10,792 bases of DNA from an uncultured bacterium (lineage in GTDB: Bacteria > Verrucomicrobiota > Verrucomicrobiia > Opitutales > Intestinicryptomonadaceae). Location: positions 1 to 10,792 of the forward strand of contig CAJMOT010000080.1 in NCBI GenBank assembly GCA_905214995.1, written 5' to 3'. Made by a program: the position numbers and the translations under genes. A model generated the notes under the pieces. It did not search any database. It saw nothing but the letters and a program-made list of their open reading frames with translations, and was not told where the DNA came from. Below are positions 1-7,095 of the stretch, one piece after another. Numbering within the stretch: the first letter of the stretch is position 1; the number at the start of each line of letters is the position of its first letter.

Positions 1-88
1 AGAGCGCCGCGGCGAGCGCGAAAGCAAGCGCCGCCCGCGCCGCGAAAGCCGGCGCGCAAAAATTCCCGCACTTTCCGCGCAACGGCAT
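1..88 (-). CDS. Possible N-terminus of an exported or membrane protein, running off the left edge
   Basis: An ATG at 88-86 lies 1 nt beyond the rpoD TAA stop, and its frame stays open for 29 codons to the window edge. The peptide begins MPLRGKCGNF and continues into an alanine/leucine/phenylalanine-rich hydrophobic stretch at about residues 12-29, which resembles a signal peptide or first membrane segment with two arginines in or before it. The position, directly behind rpoD on the same strand, suggests a further gene of the TPR-dnaG-rpoD operon. No clear Shine-Dalgarno sequence precedes it; there is only the A-rich tail of rpoD. GC-rich DNA often gives alanine-rich open frames by chance, and the opposite strand is also open here, so the call is tentative. 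No function can be given. Confidence 0.4.
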   Translation of the reverse strand, partial: MPLRGKCGNFCAPAFAARAALAFALAAAL

Positions 89-89
89 T

Positions 90-1997
90 TTATTTTTCTT
101 CGCGGTTGGATCTCTTGAAGTGGTCGAACCCGGGGCCCGCCGTGTTGATTTCCGCCTCAAAAAAGCCCTGCAATTGGCGTATGCGGGTGGGGTGGCGCAT
201 CTTGCGCAAAGCTTTTGCCTCTATCTGGCGGATGCGCTCGCGCGTGACGTTGAACTGCTTGCCGACTTCCTCGAGAGTGCGCGAATAGCCGTCCTGCAAT
301 CCGAAGCGCAGGCTCAGAACCTTGCGCTCGCGGGGGGTGAGGGATTCGAGCACGTCCATGAGCTTTTCGCGCAGGAGCGAATACGCCGTCATGTCGTAGG
401 GGTTTTCGGCGCCCTTGTCCTCTATGAAGTCTCCGAAATTCGTGTCGTCGGAGTCTCCTACGGGGCTTTGAAGCGAGATCGGCTGCTGCGCCATTTTCAT
501 TATCTGTTGCACCCTCTCGACGGGGAAGTTCATTTCGGTTGCCACTTCGTCGGGGGTGGGCTCGTGCCCGAGCTCTTGCAAGAGCTGCTTCTGCACCTGC
601 ATGACCTTGTTGAGGGTTTCTATCATGTGGACGGGAATGCGTATCGTGCGCGCCTGGTCGGCTATCGAGCGGGTGATTGCCTGGCGTATCCACCATGTCG
701 CATAGGTCGAAAACTTGTAGCCGCGCTTGTACTCGAACTTTTCCACGGCTTTCATCAGGCCCATGTTGCCCTCCTGGATGAGGTCGAGGAAGTTCAGCCC
801 GCGGTTCGTGTACTTTTTGGCTATGGAAATCACGAGGCGCAGGTTTGCGCGCACCATTTCGGTTTTCGCCCTGTGGGCCTCGCGCATGTCAACGCGCACT
901 TCCTTGACCAGGTTTACGAGCTCCGCAGGGTCGAGCCGGTAGGTTTTGCGGATTTCGTCGAGGCGCTTCTGGATTTGAGCGGTGTCGCCGATTCGAGTCT
1001 TCTTGCCGATCCTTTCTATGGCGCGCAGCTTGTACTGGCAGTCCTCAATCTCGCGGATGACGGGCGAGAGGCTGTCGAGAAATTCCTCGAAAATCTTTAG
1101 CTTGAATTTCAGCCCCTTTACGTAGATGTCTTTCAGTTTGGATTCGAGGTTCTTATAGAGCGTGTGGTGGCGCTTTTTGATTGACGGATTGTCGCAGTTT
1201 TCCGCGCTGTCCCACGCCTTGGCGAGCTTTTCTTCGAAATTTTCAAGCTCCTCTATATGTTTAGGCAGGTCTTTAAAATAGTTTTCGCGGCTGTCGACCT
1301 TTTTGTCGATTACGATTTTGTCGAACCTCTCCTCGCGGTCGAGAAGCTTTTTGGCGACTTCTATCTGGAATTTGTTTGTCAGCGACACCGAAAACAGCAG
1401 GCGGATGGCCTTGTTTTCGGCGGCTTCGATGCGCTTGGAGATCGAGACTTCCTCTTCGCGCGAGAGCAGGGGAACTTGTCCCATCTGCTTCAAATACATT
1501 CTGACGGGGTCGTCGAGCGAGTCGGATTGCAGGCTTTTTGCCTGCCTTTCCTCGCTCTCCTCGCGGCGGTGTTTGAAATTTTCTATCTCCTCGTCGGTGT
1601 CGAGTATTTCTACGTTCAGGGATTCGAGGATGTTGCGGACGTTTTCGTATTCTTCGGGGCGGCTGAGGATTTCCGCCAGATATTTGTTGATGTCCTGGTT
1701 GGTGAGGTATCCCTTTTCCTTGGAGAGGTGTTCGAGCTGGCGGATTTTTTCGTTAAGGCGCTGCTGATGTTCGGAAGCGAGCGCTTCCGCTTTCTTGGAT
1801 TTTTTCGCCTCGTCGGGCTTTTTTTTCGGCGCGGATGCCGCGCCCGCCCTTATCACTATGGCGCCCGAAGAAGCTTTTTTGCCGCCCGACTTAACGACCG
1901 TTTTTACCGATGTCTTTTTGGACGGTTTAACCGCGGATTTCGTTTTTGAGGATTTTGATGCTGTCGTTTTGTTCTTGGTGGTTTTTTTGATCGCCAT
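90..1997 (-). CDS. rpoD: Primary RNA polymerase sigma factor, sigma-70/RpoD
   Basis: This is the housekeeping sigma factor, which directs core RNA polymerase to -10/-35 promoters. The 635 residues hold the full group 1 layout. A lysine-rich tail (1-70) has 21 Lys and only two acidic residues. A region 1.1-like segment spans about 80-150, and region 1.2 starts at DDPVRMYLKQMGQ (162-174). A long non-conserved insert fills about 200-370. Region 2 (about 383-455) contains LDLIQEGNMGLMKAVEKF and the promoter-melting/-10 block YATWWIRQAITR. Region 3 follows to about 515. Region 4 includes LTPRERKVLSLRFGL (553-567) and the -35 helix-turn-helix TLEEVGKQFNVTRERIRQIE (574-593). About 25 residues follow the usual RHP end, longer than in E. 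coli. The ATG lies 30 nt after the dnaG stop, which suggests cotranscription. A weak GAG stands 6-8 nt upstream of the start. Confidence 0.98.
   Translation of the reverse strand: MAIKKTTKNKTTASKSSKTKSAVKPSKKTSVKTVVKSGGKKASSGAIVIRAGAASAPKKKPDEAKKSKKAEALASEHQQRLNEKIRQLEHLSKEKGYLTNQDINKYLAEILSRPEEYENVRNILESLNVEILDTDEEIENFKHRREESEERQAKSLQSDSLDDPVRMYLKQMGQVPLLSREEEVSISKRIEAAENKAIRLLFSVSLTNKFQIEVAKKLLDREERFDKIVIDKKVDSRENYFKDLPKHIEELENFEEKLAKAWDSAENCDNPSIKKRHHTLYKNLESKLKDIYVKGLKFKLKIFEEFLDSLSPVIREIEDCQYKLRAIERIGKKTRIGDTAQIQKRLDEIRKTYRLDPAELVNLVKEVRVDMREAHRAKTEMVRANLRLVISIAKKYTNRGLNFLDLIQEGNMGLMKAVEKFEYKRGYKFSTYATWWIRQAITRSIADQARTIRIPVHMIETLNKVMQVQKQLLQELGHEPTPDEVATEMNFPVERVQQIMKMAQQPISLQSPVGDSDDTNFGDFIEDKGAENPYDMTAYSLLREKLMDVLESLTPRERKVLSLRFGLQDGYSRTLEEVGKQFNVTRERIRQIEAKALRKMRHPTRIRQLQGFFEAEINTAGPGFDHFKRSNREEK
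1788..1997 (-). other. Region coding the lysine-rich N-terminal tail of RpoD
   Basis: The first 70 residues of the sigma factor are low-complexity, made of Lys, Ser, Thr, Ala and Val with KKT, KTK, SKK and KKK clusters. I count 21 lysines against one Asp and one Glu. Canonical sigma region 1.1 is acidic and starts only after this tail, near residue 80. The tail is probably disordered and could bind nucleic acid by charge, as histone-like tails do; that role is inferred. Confidence 0.75.
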
Positions 1998-2027
1998 GTC
2001 GTCTCGAAGATATTGTTTTGCGTTTTC

Positions 2028-3866
2028 TTAGGCGAGCTCTATCCTCGCCGGTGGAGTTGCGGAGAGTTTCCTGAGCGCGCTTATGCGCTTGAGAATTTCA
2101 AATTTCTCGGCCGAATCGTTATTATCGGCAAGAACCAACTGCGCGTTAAGGGCTTCTATTTCCCTTTTTATGAAGTTGCGGTATATTTTCGCGATGCATT
2201 CGTTCGCCACTTTTGCGGGGTTTTCGATCTCGGAGCTTTTTTCCGACAATATCTTGTATATGATGTTCTTCTCTTCGGGGTTTTCGAAATATGTCTCTAT
2301 GTCGGAAACGGAAAATCCTATGCTCTCTCGGTGGAGCGCGAGAATTTTTTTCAGAACCGCGGCGGACGGGGAGTTTTCCTCTATCCAGGCGTCTTGCAGA
2401 ATGCCGGCCATGCCCTGCGCGACGTCGTCGCAGTAAAGGCAAATCATTAAGGAGTCATAAACCGCGTTTGTCAACATCGCAGACGAATCTTTTTTGGGCG
2501 GGTTTTCCGCGGGGGAAGCGCCCGGAGCGGCTGTGGACTTGCGGGCCTTGTAGTCTTCGGCCACCGACGGGTAGTCGAGCACGAGGGCGTTGGAGATTTC
2601 CCTCAGGTAGTCGTCGCGCAGCACGCGGGAGGCGGCGTTGTCGACGATCTCGAAAAGCTGCAGCATGGCGGCGCGCTTGTCGGAGGCCGTCGGATTGGGC
2701 GTGCCGGCGAGAATCGAGCGCGCCGCGAAGGAAAGGGCGGTCTGCAGCCTGTTGCCGACGAGCTCCGCCATCGCTTCCGTCCCGAATTTTCTTATAAAGC
2801 TGTCGGGGTCCTCCCCGTCGGGCAGGGGGGCGACAAACGGCTCGATGTCGGCCTTTATGCATATCGGTATCACCCTGAGCGCGGCGTGCCTGCCGGCGGC
2901 GTCTCCGTCGAAGAGCAGTACGGCCTTGTTCGCGAACCTCCTTATCAGCGCGAAGTGCTCCGCGCCCGCCGCCGTGCCCTGGGTAGCAACGGTGTTTTTG
3001 AACCCCGCGCAGAACATCCTTATCGCGTCGAGCTGCCCCTCGACTACTATGCACGAGTTTTTCTCGCGGATGGCGGATTTCGCCTTGTCGAGGTTGAAGA
3101 CCACGGCGTTTTTCTTGAAAATTTCGGTCTCGCGGGAATTGACGTACTTGCCCTCTTCGGAAGGAATGTCGGGGGTGAAGCGCGTCTTGCGGGCGGTAAA
3201 GGCGATTACGCGCCCCTGGATGTCGGAGATGGGTATCATCATGCGCGCGCGGAAGCGGGCGTAGTAGTCGCGCAAACGCTCGCCGGGCCTGCCGTAGAAT
3301 ATGCCGCTGGCGAGTATCGCCTCCGAAGAGTAGCCCTTTTGGGCGAGAATTTTTTTGAGCGGGTCGGAGGAGGGCGGGGCGTAGCCTATGCGCAGGGTTT
3401 TGGCGTCCTCCAATGAAAAACCGCGCTCGTTCGTCCAATAGCCGCGGATTTCCTCCGCCTGTTCGCCGTCGGCGAAGAAATTTTCGGCGTACCAGGCGGC
3501 GGCGTCCTCGTGGATGTCGTAAATCTGTTTGCGCAGGCTCGCCGACGCCCCGTCGGATTTCCCGCCCGCCTCGTATTCGAGCTTTACGTTGAACTTGTTC
3601 GCCAAAAACTCCACCGCCTCCGAAAAGGAGAGGTTTTCCTTCATCCTGATGAAGCTGATTATGTCCCCGCCTTGCGACGTGGAAAAGCAATAGTAGTAGT
3701 TTTTGTCGGGGTGGACGAAAAACGAGGGGGTCTTTTCGGCAGTGAACGGGCTCAGCCCCTTGTAGGACGATCCGCTCTTTTTGAGGGACACGTACGCCGA
3801 GACGACGTCGTAAATGTTTACGCGCGCCTTGAGCTCTTCGATGCTTGAGGCTTTTATCTTCGGCAT
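2028..3866 (-). CDS. dnaG: DNA primase DnaG with degenerate zinc-binding motif
   Basis: DnaG makes the RNA primers for chromosomal replication and works with the DnaB helicase. The 612 residues show the family order. The N-terminal domain (about 1-100) starts IEELKARVNIYDVVSAYVSLKKSG in family style. The catalytic core includes RDYYARFRARMMIPI (199-213), GRVIAFTARK (218-227) and YVNSRETEIF (241-250). The Toprim domain has EGQLD (276-280; usually EGYMD), ATQGTA, and FDGDAAG (319-325) with Asp320 and Asp322 as metal ligands. A linker near 440-460 leads to a C-terminal helicase-binding-like domain (about 463-612). The zinc motif CPFH...CFGC reads SPFT (39-42) and CFST (60-63), so three of four ligands are missing, while the surrounding KTPSF and GGD residues are kept. 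Its ATG is 3 nt after the TPR gene stop, with only GAG directly before it. Confidence 0.96.
   Translation of the reverse strand: MPKIKASSIEELKARVNIYDVVSAYVSLKKSGSSYKGLSPFTAEKTPSFFVHPDKNYYYCFSTSQGGDIISFIRMKENLSFSEAVEFLANKFNVKLEYEAGGKSDGASASLRKQIYDIHEDAAAWYAENFFADGEQAEEIRGYWTNERGFSLEDAKTLRIGYAPPSSDPLKKILAQKGYSSEAILASGIFYGRPGERLRDYYARFRARMMIPISDIQGRVIAFTARKTRFTPDIPSEEGKYVNSRETEIFKKNAVVFNLDKAKSAIREKNSCIVVEGQLDAIRMFCAGFKNTVATQGTAAGAEHFALIRRFANKAVLLFDGDAAGRHAALRVIPICIKADIEPFVAPLPDGEDPDSFIRKFGTEAMAELVGNRLQTALSFAARSILAGTPNPTASDKRAAMLQLFEIVDNAASRVLRDDYLREISNALVLDYPSVAEDYKARKSTAAPGASPAENPPKKDSSAMLTNAVYDSLMICLYCDDVAQGMAGILQDAWIEENSPSAAVLKKILALHRESIGFSVSDIETYFENPEEKNIIYKILSEKSSEIENPAKVANECIAKIYRNFIKREIEALNAQLVLADNNDSAEKFEILKRISALRKLSATPPARIELA
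3678..3752 (-). other. DnaG zinc-ribbon motif lacking three of four metal ligands
   Basis: This is the sub-region coding DnaG residues 39-63. E. coli DnaG binds zinc with Cys40, His43, Cys61 and Cys64. The aligned positions here are Ser39, Thr42, Cys60 and Thr63. The flanking family residues (YKGL before it, EKTPSF between the halves, QGGD after it) are intact, so this is substitution within a conserved fold and not a frameshift or deletion. The domain probably folds without zinc. I have the impression that related Verrucomicrobiota share this state, but I could not check. Confidence 0.8.
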
Positions 3867-3869
3867 CTC

Positions 3870-5402
3870 TTATTTTTTGTCCGCCGCGACGTATTCCTCA
3901 AACTCCTCGGAGACTTCATCGTAGAGCGGGTGCTCTTTGGGTGCGCCGTTGAGAAAGGCGTTGTAGAAATATTTTGCGTTGGGCTTGTCGCCGATGAGCT
4001 TGTAGGTGCGCGCCAACCCCAACATTATCTCGGAATTGTTGGGGAATTTCCTGTTAGCGCGGTAGAGGGTGTTGAGGAACTGTTCGTTGTTCTGCACGCC
4101 GCTTGCCGTGCGTATGTATAGGAGCGTCGAGTTTATGTCGTCGGGGCTGCGCACATACGCTTCGCGCGCCGCCATGTGGGAGTCGAACGAGCGGCCCTCT
4201 GCGTCGTAGGCGAGGGCGAGCGCGCGCCACGCCGCGGCGGAGTTCCTGTCTTCCGCCACCGCGAGGTTTCCGGCCTTCGACGCCTCCGCGGGCTTCTTTT
4301 CGGCGATGAGCGCGTAGGTTTTTTCTATGAGTTTTTCGACGGGTGACTTCTTTTCCCCGTCTTTGGCTTTCGGAGCCTCGTCTTTGAGCTCGGCGCCTTC
4401 CGCTTTTGGAGCCTTATCCGCGAAATCCTTTGACACTGCCGCGGGATTTCCGGAGCTTTCCGATTCATTTTTTGCCTTTTCCGCAGCCTCTTCGGCGGCT
4501 TTCTTCTCTTCGGCGAGCCTCTTTTCCTCCTCGGCTTTTTTTGCCTCTTCCGCCTTTTTGAGCTCCGCGGCTTTCAGGGCGTCCTCCGCCTCTTTCAGCT
4601 TGCGCCTGAATTCCGCGAGCTGTCCGTGCAGTTGCGGGTATTTTTCCTTCACGAATCCGGGGGAGATTTTGTCGAGCTCCGCCACCGCGCCTTCAAGGGC
4701 GGCGGTTTCCCTCTGCGCCAGATAGACGGCGACCAGCCCTTTGAGGATATCCGCGCGCGTCTGCCTGTTTTCCTCGGAAGTTGCGGCGAGGGCGGCTTCG
4801 AGCCACCGGCGGCCCTGTACGGCGTTGCCCACCTTCAAAAACAGATTTCCGATGTCGCAAGCTTCGCGAGTGTCGGGGTTGCGCTCCGACTTCTTAACTC
4901 CTTCCAGATAGGCGTTGAGGGCGTCCTGGTATTTCGACATCTTTTCATGGCACTTCGAGAGCGATTTCCACGCTACCATGTCGCGGGGCTTGAGTTTCAA
5001 ATATTTTTCGTAGGCGCGGGCCGCAGACTGGAATTGCCCCGCCTGCTCGTAGGCTTTTGCGGCGTTTGCCAGCATCTGCGCGCTTCCGCCCGAGACGTCT
5101 GAGGCCTTTTCGAAAAATATGGCGGCCTCCGCGCCCCTTCCGAGCTGCGCGTAAGAATACGCGAGCGCCTCGCAGAGAGCCGCGCTGTCGCCGCGGTTGC
5201 GGGAGGTTTCCTCGAGGAGTTCGGCGGCCTTTGCGTAGTCGCCCTCAAACATCATGACTTGGGCGCGCTTTACCGAAATTTCGACGGCTTTTTTGTTTTC
5301 CGCCGCCAGCTGCTCCGGGGTTTTCTCCCCGCATCCGGCGAAGAGGCACGCGAGAGCTGCGGCCGCCGACAGGCGTTTAAAAATAAACTTCATTGCTTGC
5401 AT
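3870..5402 (-). CDS. TPR-repeat lipoprotein with a charged coiled-coil linker
   Basis: This is a protein of up to 510 residues with a lipoprotein-type signal: MKFIFKRLSAAAALACLFAGC, with Cys24 followed by GEK. The -3 residue is Phe, so the lipobox is slightly atypical. A second ATG at 5393 (residue 4) places the signal peptide better than the ATG at 5402 and is probably the true start. Tetratricopeptide-like helix pairs fill about 40-205, for example GDYAKAAELLEE, GRGAEAAIFFEKA, GQFQSAARAYEKYLKLKP and KYQDALNAYLEG. A Lys/Glu/Ala-rich linker follows (about 265-350), and more TPR-like helices fill about 355-490. It is probably an envelope-anchored scaffold; its partner is unknown. Its stop is 3 nt before the dnaG ATG, so it heads the dnaG-rpoD operon. 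No Shine-Dalgarno sequence is visible at either start. Confidence 0.85.
   Translation of the reverse strand: MQAMKFIFKRLSAAAALACLFAGCGEKTPEQLAAENKKAVEISVKRAQVMMFEGDYAKAAELLEETSRNRGDSAALCEALAYSYAQLGRGAEAAIFFEKASDVSGGSAQMLANAAKAYEQAGQFQSAARAYEKYLKLKPRDMVAWKSLSKCHEKMSKYQDALNAYLEGVKKSERNPDTREACDIGNLFLKVGNAVQGRRWLEAALAATSEENRQTRADILKGLVAVYLAQRETAALEGAVAELDKISPGFVKEKYPQLHGQLAEFRRKLKEAEDALKAAELKKAEEAKKAEEEKRLAEEKKAAEEAAEKAKNESESSGNPAAVSKDFADKAPKAEGAELKDEAPKAKDGEKKSPVEKLIEKTYALIAEKKPAEASKAGNLAVAEDRNSAAAWRALALAYDAEGRSFDSHMAAREAYVRSPDDINSTLLYIRTASGVQNNEQFLNTLYRANRKFPNNSEIMLGLARTYKLIGDKPNAKYFYNAFLNGAPKEHPLYDEVSEEFEEYVAADKK
4353..4610 (-). repeat. Low-complexity Lys/Glu/Ala-rich linker inside the TPR lipoprotein
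   Basis: This segment codes about residues 265-350. The first half repeats short KKAEEAKKAEEEK-type units, a charged helix or coiled coil like the spacers of TolA and of ribosome-associated proteins. The second half is a Pro/Lys/Glu/Asp-rich stretch with APKAEG and APKAKDG units, probably flexible. It separates two TPR blocks and could act as a spacer between the membrane and a distal domain. Unit number may vary between strains. Confidence 0.65.
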
Positions 5403-5478
5403 AATCGAAATTTTTGCGCTCTAATTCACAAAATTTTTACCTCTGCCCGTCGCCTGCGGGATTCCCATTTCTTTTATC
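5403..5478. promoter_or_regulatory. Divergent intergenic region with candidate promoters
   Basis: This 76-bp spacer separates the leftward TPR-dnaG-rpoD genes from the rightward genes, so it should hold both promoters. On the plus strand TTGCAT (5397-5402), a 17-nt spacer and TCTAAT (5420-5425) form a plausible sigma-70 pair, 53 nt before the ATG at 5479. The -10 is one base from consensus and the -35 is weak. On the minus strand TTGTGA (5431-5426) and GATTAT (5406-5401) are spaced 19 nt. If used, they would start transcription close to the ATG at 5393 and give an almost leaderless mRNA. Position supports promoter function; the exact boxes are guesses. Confidence 0.4.
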
Positions 5479-6531
5479 ATGTTCAATATTTCCATTAAAA
5501 AAGCCCTATTGCAAACGTTTTTTGCGGCATTTGCGATTATGCCGCTCATGCCCGCCTCCGCCGCGCCGGACGCGGCCGCTCCCGAAGACGCCTGCGAAAT
5601 CTTCGAAGTCCGCGTTCCGGAATTTTCGCCCATAGCCTACGCGCGGGCGACGGCCTCCCTCTTCCGGGCCTACGAGAAATCCTCCGGAGAGCCGATAAAA
5701 AAGGGGAGCAAGGGCAGGGTTGGAATCAAGGTCTACACAAATTCCGGCCCGGGGCTGTGCACGCCGACGGAGCTTGTGGACGCCGTAATCGACCAGCTCG
5801 TCCGCCGCGGATACGACAAGAAGGACATCGCCATTGTGGACATGTCGCGCAGAAAGCTCCGCGACTGCGGGTATCTGCCGAAGCGCTCCCAACTAAAAGC
5901 GGGAATGGCGGACGACTACAAGGGCGTCCCCGTCGCCGACATCGAGAGCGGAAAGTTTTTCGACGCGCGCTGGTATTACGACAATCCGCTCTCGCCGAAG
6001 AGGGGGGAAGCCTCCAACGACATATACAACCCCGAGCTGCGCAAGAGCTATCTGCCCGTCCCGCTCTTTCTGTCGGTGGATTTTTGGATAAACCTGCCGA
6101 TGGTCACCGACATGGAGGGGCTCGGGGTCTGCGCCGCGCTCGGGAACGCGAGCATCTGGAACATGTCAAACAACGAGAGGTTCTTGAAATCGCCCGCCAA
6201 CGCGTCGATGGCGGCAGCCGAAGTATGCTCCATTCCGGAACTCAAAGACAGCAACCTATTTACGATTCTCACGCTCGAAAAGGGGCAGTTTGTGGGAGGG
6301 GCGATATTCAATTCCCGATGCACCTTTTCTGAAAACGCGATTCTCATGAGCCGCAATCCGGTCGTTCTCGACTACGTTGCATGGGAGCTCATAAACAAAT
6401 ACAGGGCGGCGGACAAATTCGACAAGATCGAGCCCATGCCCGCGCTCCTCAACTACTGCAAGGAGCTCAAAATAGGCGACTGGGATCCTCGCGCGGCTCG
6501 CCGCGTGCTGCTCCCGCTCCGCACCCGCTAA
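5479..6531 (+). CDS. Exported DUF362-like protein
   Basis: This 350-residue protein has a clear Sec signal peptide: KK at 7-8, a hydrophobic core at about 9-24, and a likely cut after ASA (26-28). The mature part resembles DUF362. The block VGIKVYTNSG (81-90), with TPTELVDAVIDQLVRRGY next (95-112) and IAIVD (117-121), matches that family's N-terminal layout. INLPMVTDMEGLGVCAALGN (204-223), followed by ASIWNMSNNERF, matches the central block, and NPVVLDYVAWELI (293-305) the C-terminal one. DUF362 has no settled function; some members are fused to ferredoxin domains, but no CxxCxxC cluster is present here. The mature protein has seven scattered cysteines (39, 94, 130, 218, 250, 281, 327). It is the first gene of the rightward set, and the Nudix gene follows after 12 nt. 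The family call is from memory of motifs. Confidence 0.7.
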   Translation: MFNISIKKALLQTFFAAFAIMPLMPASAAPDAAAPEDACEIFEVRVPEFSPIAYARATASLFRAYEKSSGEPIKKGSKGRVGIKVYTNSGPGLCTPTELVDAVIDQLVRRGYDKKDIAIVDMSRRKLRDCGYLPKRSQLKAGMADDYKGVPVADIESGKFFDARWYYDNPLSPKRGEASNDIYNPELRKSYLPVPLFLSVDFWINLPMVTDMEGLGVCAALGNASIWNMSNNERFLKSPANASMAAAEVCSIPELKDSNLFTILTLEKGQFVGGAIFNSRCTFSENAILMSRNPVVLDYVAWELINKYRAADKFDKIEPMPALLNYCKELKIGDWDPRAARRVLLPLRTR

Positions 6532-6543
6532 CCGCGCACGCCG

Positions 6544-7095
6544 ATGCCCGACGACATTTTCGACATAGTGGACGAAAACGACCGCGTTGTCGGCTCTGCG
6601 CCGCGCTCGGAAGTCCACGCGAAGGGGCTTTTGCACCGCTCGGCGCACGTGCTGATTTTCTCGGATTCGGGGGGCGGGTGGAAAATCCTGCTGCAAAAGC
6701 GATCTAAATTCAAAGATTTCCACCCCGGAATTTATACGACATCGTGCTCCGGCCACGTCGATTCCGGCGAGACGTACGACGAGGGCGCCGTTCGGGAAAT
6801 GCGCGAGGAAACGGGCGTCCGCGTCTCGCCCTCCGACCTTTTGAAAATAGGGAAAATTCACGCTTGCCGCGATACCGGCAATGAATTTTCCTATGTCTAC
6901 GAGCTGAAAATCCCCGAGTCCGCGCCGCTGGAATTTCCGCCCGAAGAGGTGGAGTCGCTCGAGTGGGCGGATGTGGCGGACTTCGAGAAATCCCTTTCTG
7001 AGCATCCCGAAAAATTTACGCCGGCTTTCGCCCGCGTGTACGAATTTTACAAGGAGCGCGTCGGCGGCGCGCGGCAAAATCAAAAATCCAAATGA
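6544..7095 (+). CDS. Nudix hydrolase, isopentenyl-diphosphate isomerase/YfcD-like
   Basis: The 183-residue protein contains a perfect Nudix box, GX5EX7REUXEEXGU, at residues 70-92 (G70, E76, R84, E85, E88, E89, G91), the Mg2+-binding site for cleaving nucleoside- or other diphosphate-linked substrates. The N-terminus (FDIVDENDRVVG, then RSEVHAKGLLHRSAHVLIF) and the QKRS..K..HPGIY segment match the group that includes type 1 IPP isomerase and E. coli YfcD. SCSGH before the box retains a Cys (68) near the place of the isomerase catalytic Cys. The spacing and the canonical box make a hydrolase more likely than a true isomerase. Substrate unknown. It starts 12 nt after the preceding stop without a visible Shine-Dalgarno sequence, and its TGA overlaps the gltX ATG, implying translational coupling. 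Confidence 0.9.
   Translation: MPDDIFDIVDENDRVVGSAPRSEVHAKGLLHRSAHVLIFSDSGGGWKILLQKRSKFKDFHPGIYTTSCSGHVDSGETYDEGAVREMREETGVRVSPSDLLKIGKIHACRDTGNEFSYVYELKIPESAPLEFPPEEVESLEWADVADFEKSLSEHPEKFTPAFARVYEFYKERVGGARQNQKSK

Noticed and set aside
36..56. Perfect 7-bp inverted repeat CGCGCCG/CGGCGCG, considered as the rpoD terminator
   Set aside because: No T-run follows on the minus strand, and in such GC-rich DNA a 7-bp arm is easily chance.
120..1949. Long open frames on the plus strand opposite rpoD
   Set aside because: They lie antisense to an unmistakable sigma-70 gene and arise from its GC-rich codon use; their products show no recognisable domain.
2455..3690. A 411-codon minus-strand frame inside dnaG and several plus-strand frames opposite it
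   Set aside because: The Arg-rich composition is typical of an out-of-frame reading of GC-rich DNA, and dnaG itself is well supported over the whole stretch.
4353..4610. A/K/E-rich stretch as a TolA gene or fused domain
   Set aside because: The charged helix alone resembles TolA by composition; there is no TolA C-terminal domain and the flanks are TPR repeats.
6736..6830. Nudix protein as a true isopentenyl-diphosphate isomerase (idi)
   Set aside because: It has a canonical hydrolytic Nudix box and YfcD-like context; only the family resemblance and a nearby Cys point to isomerase.
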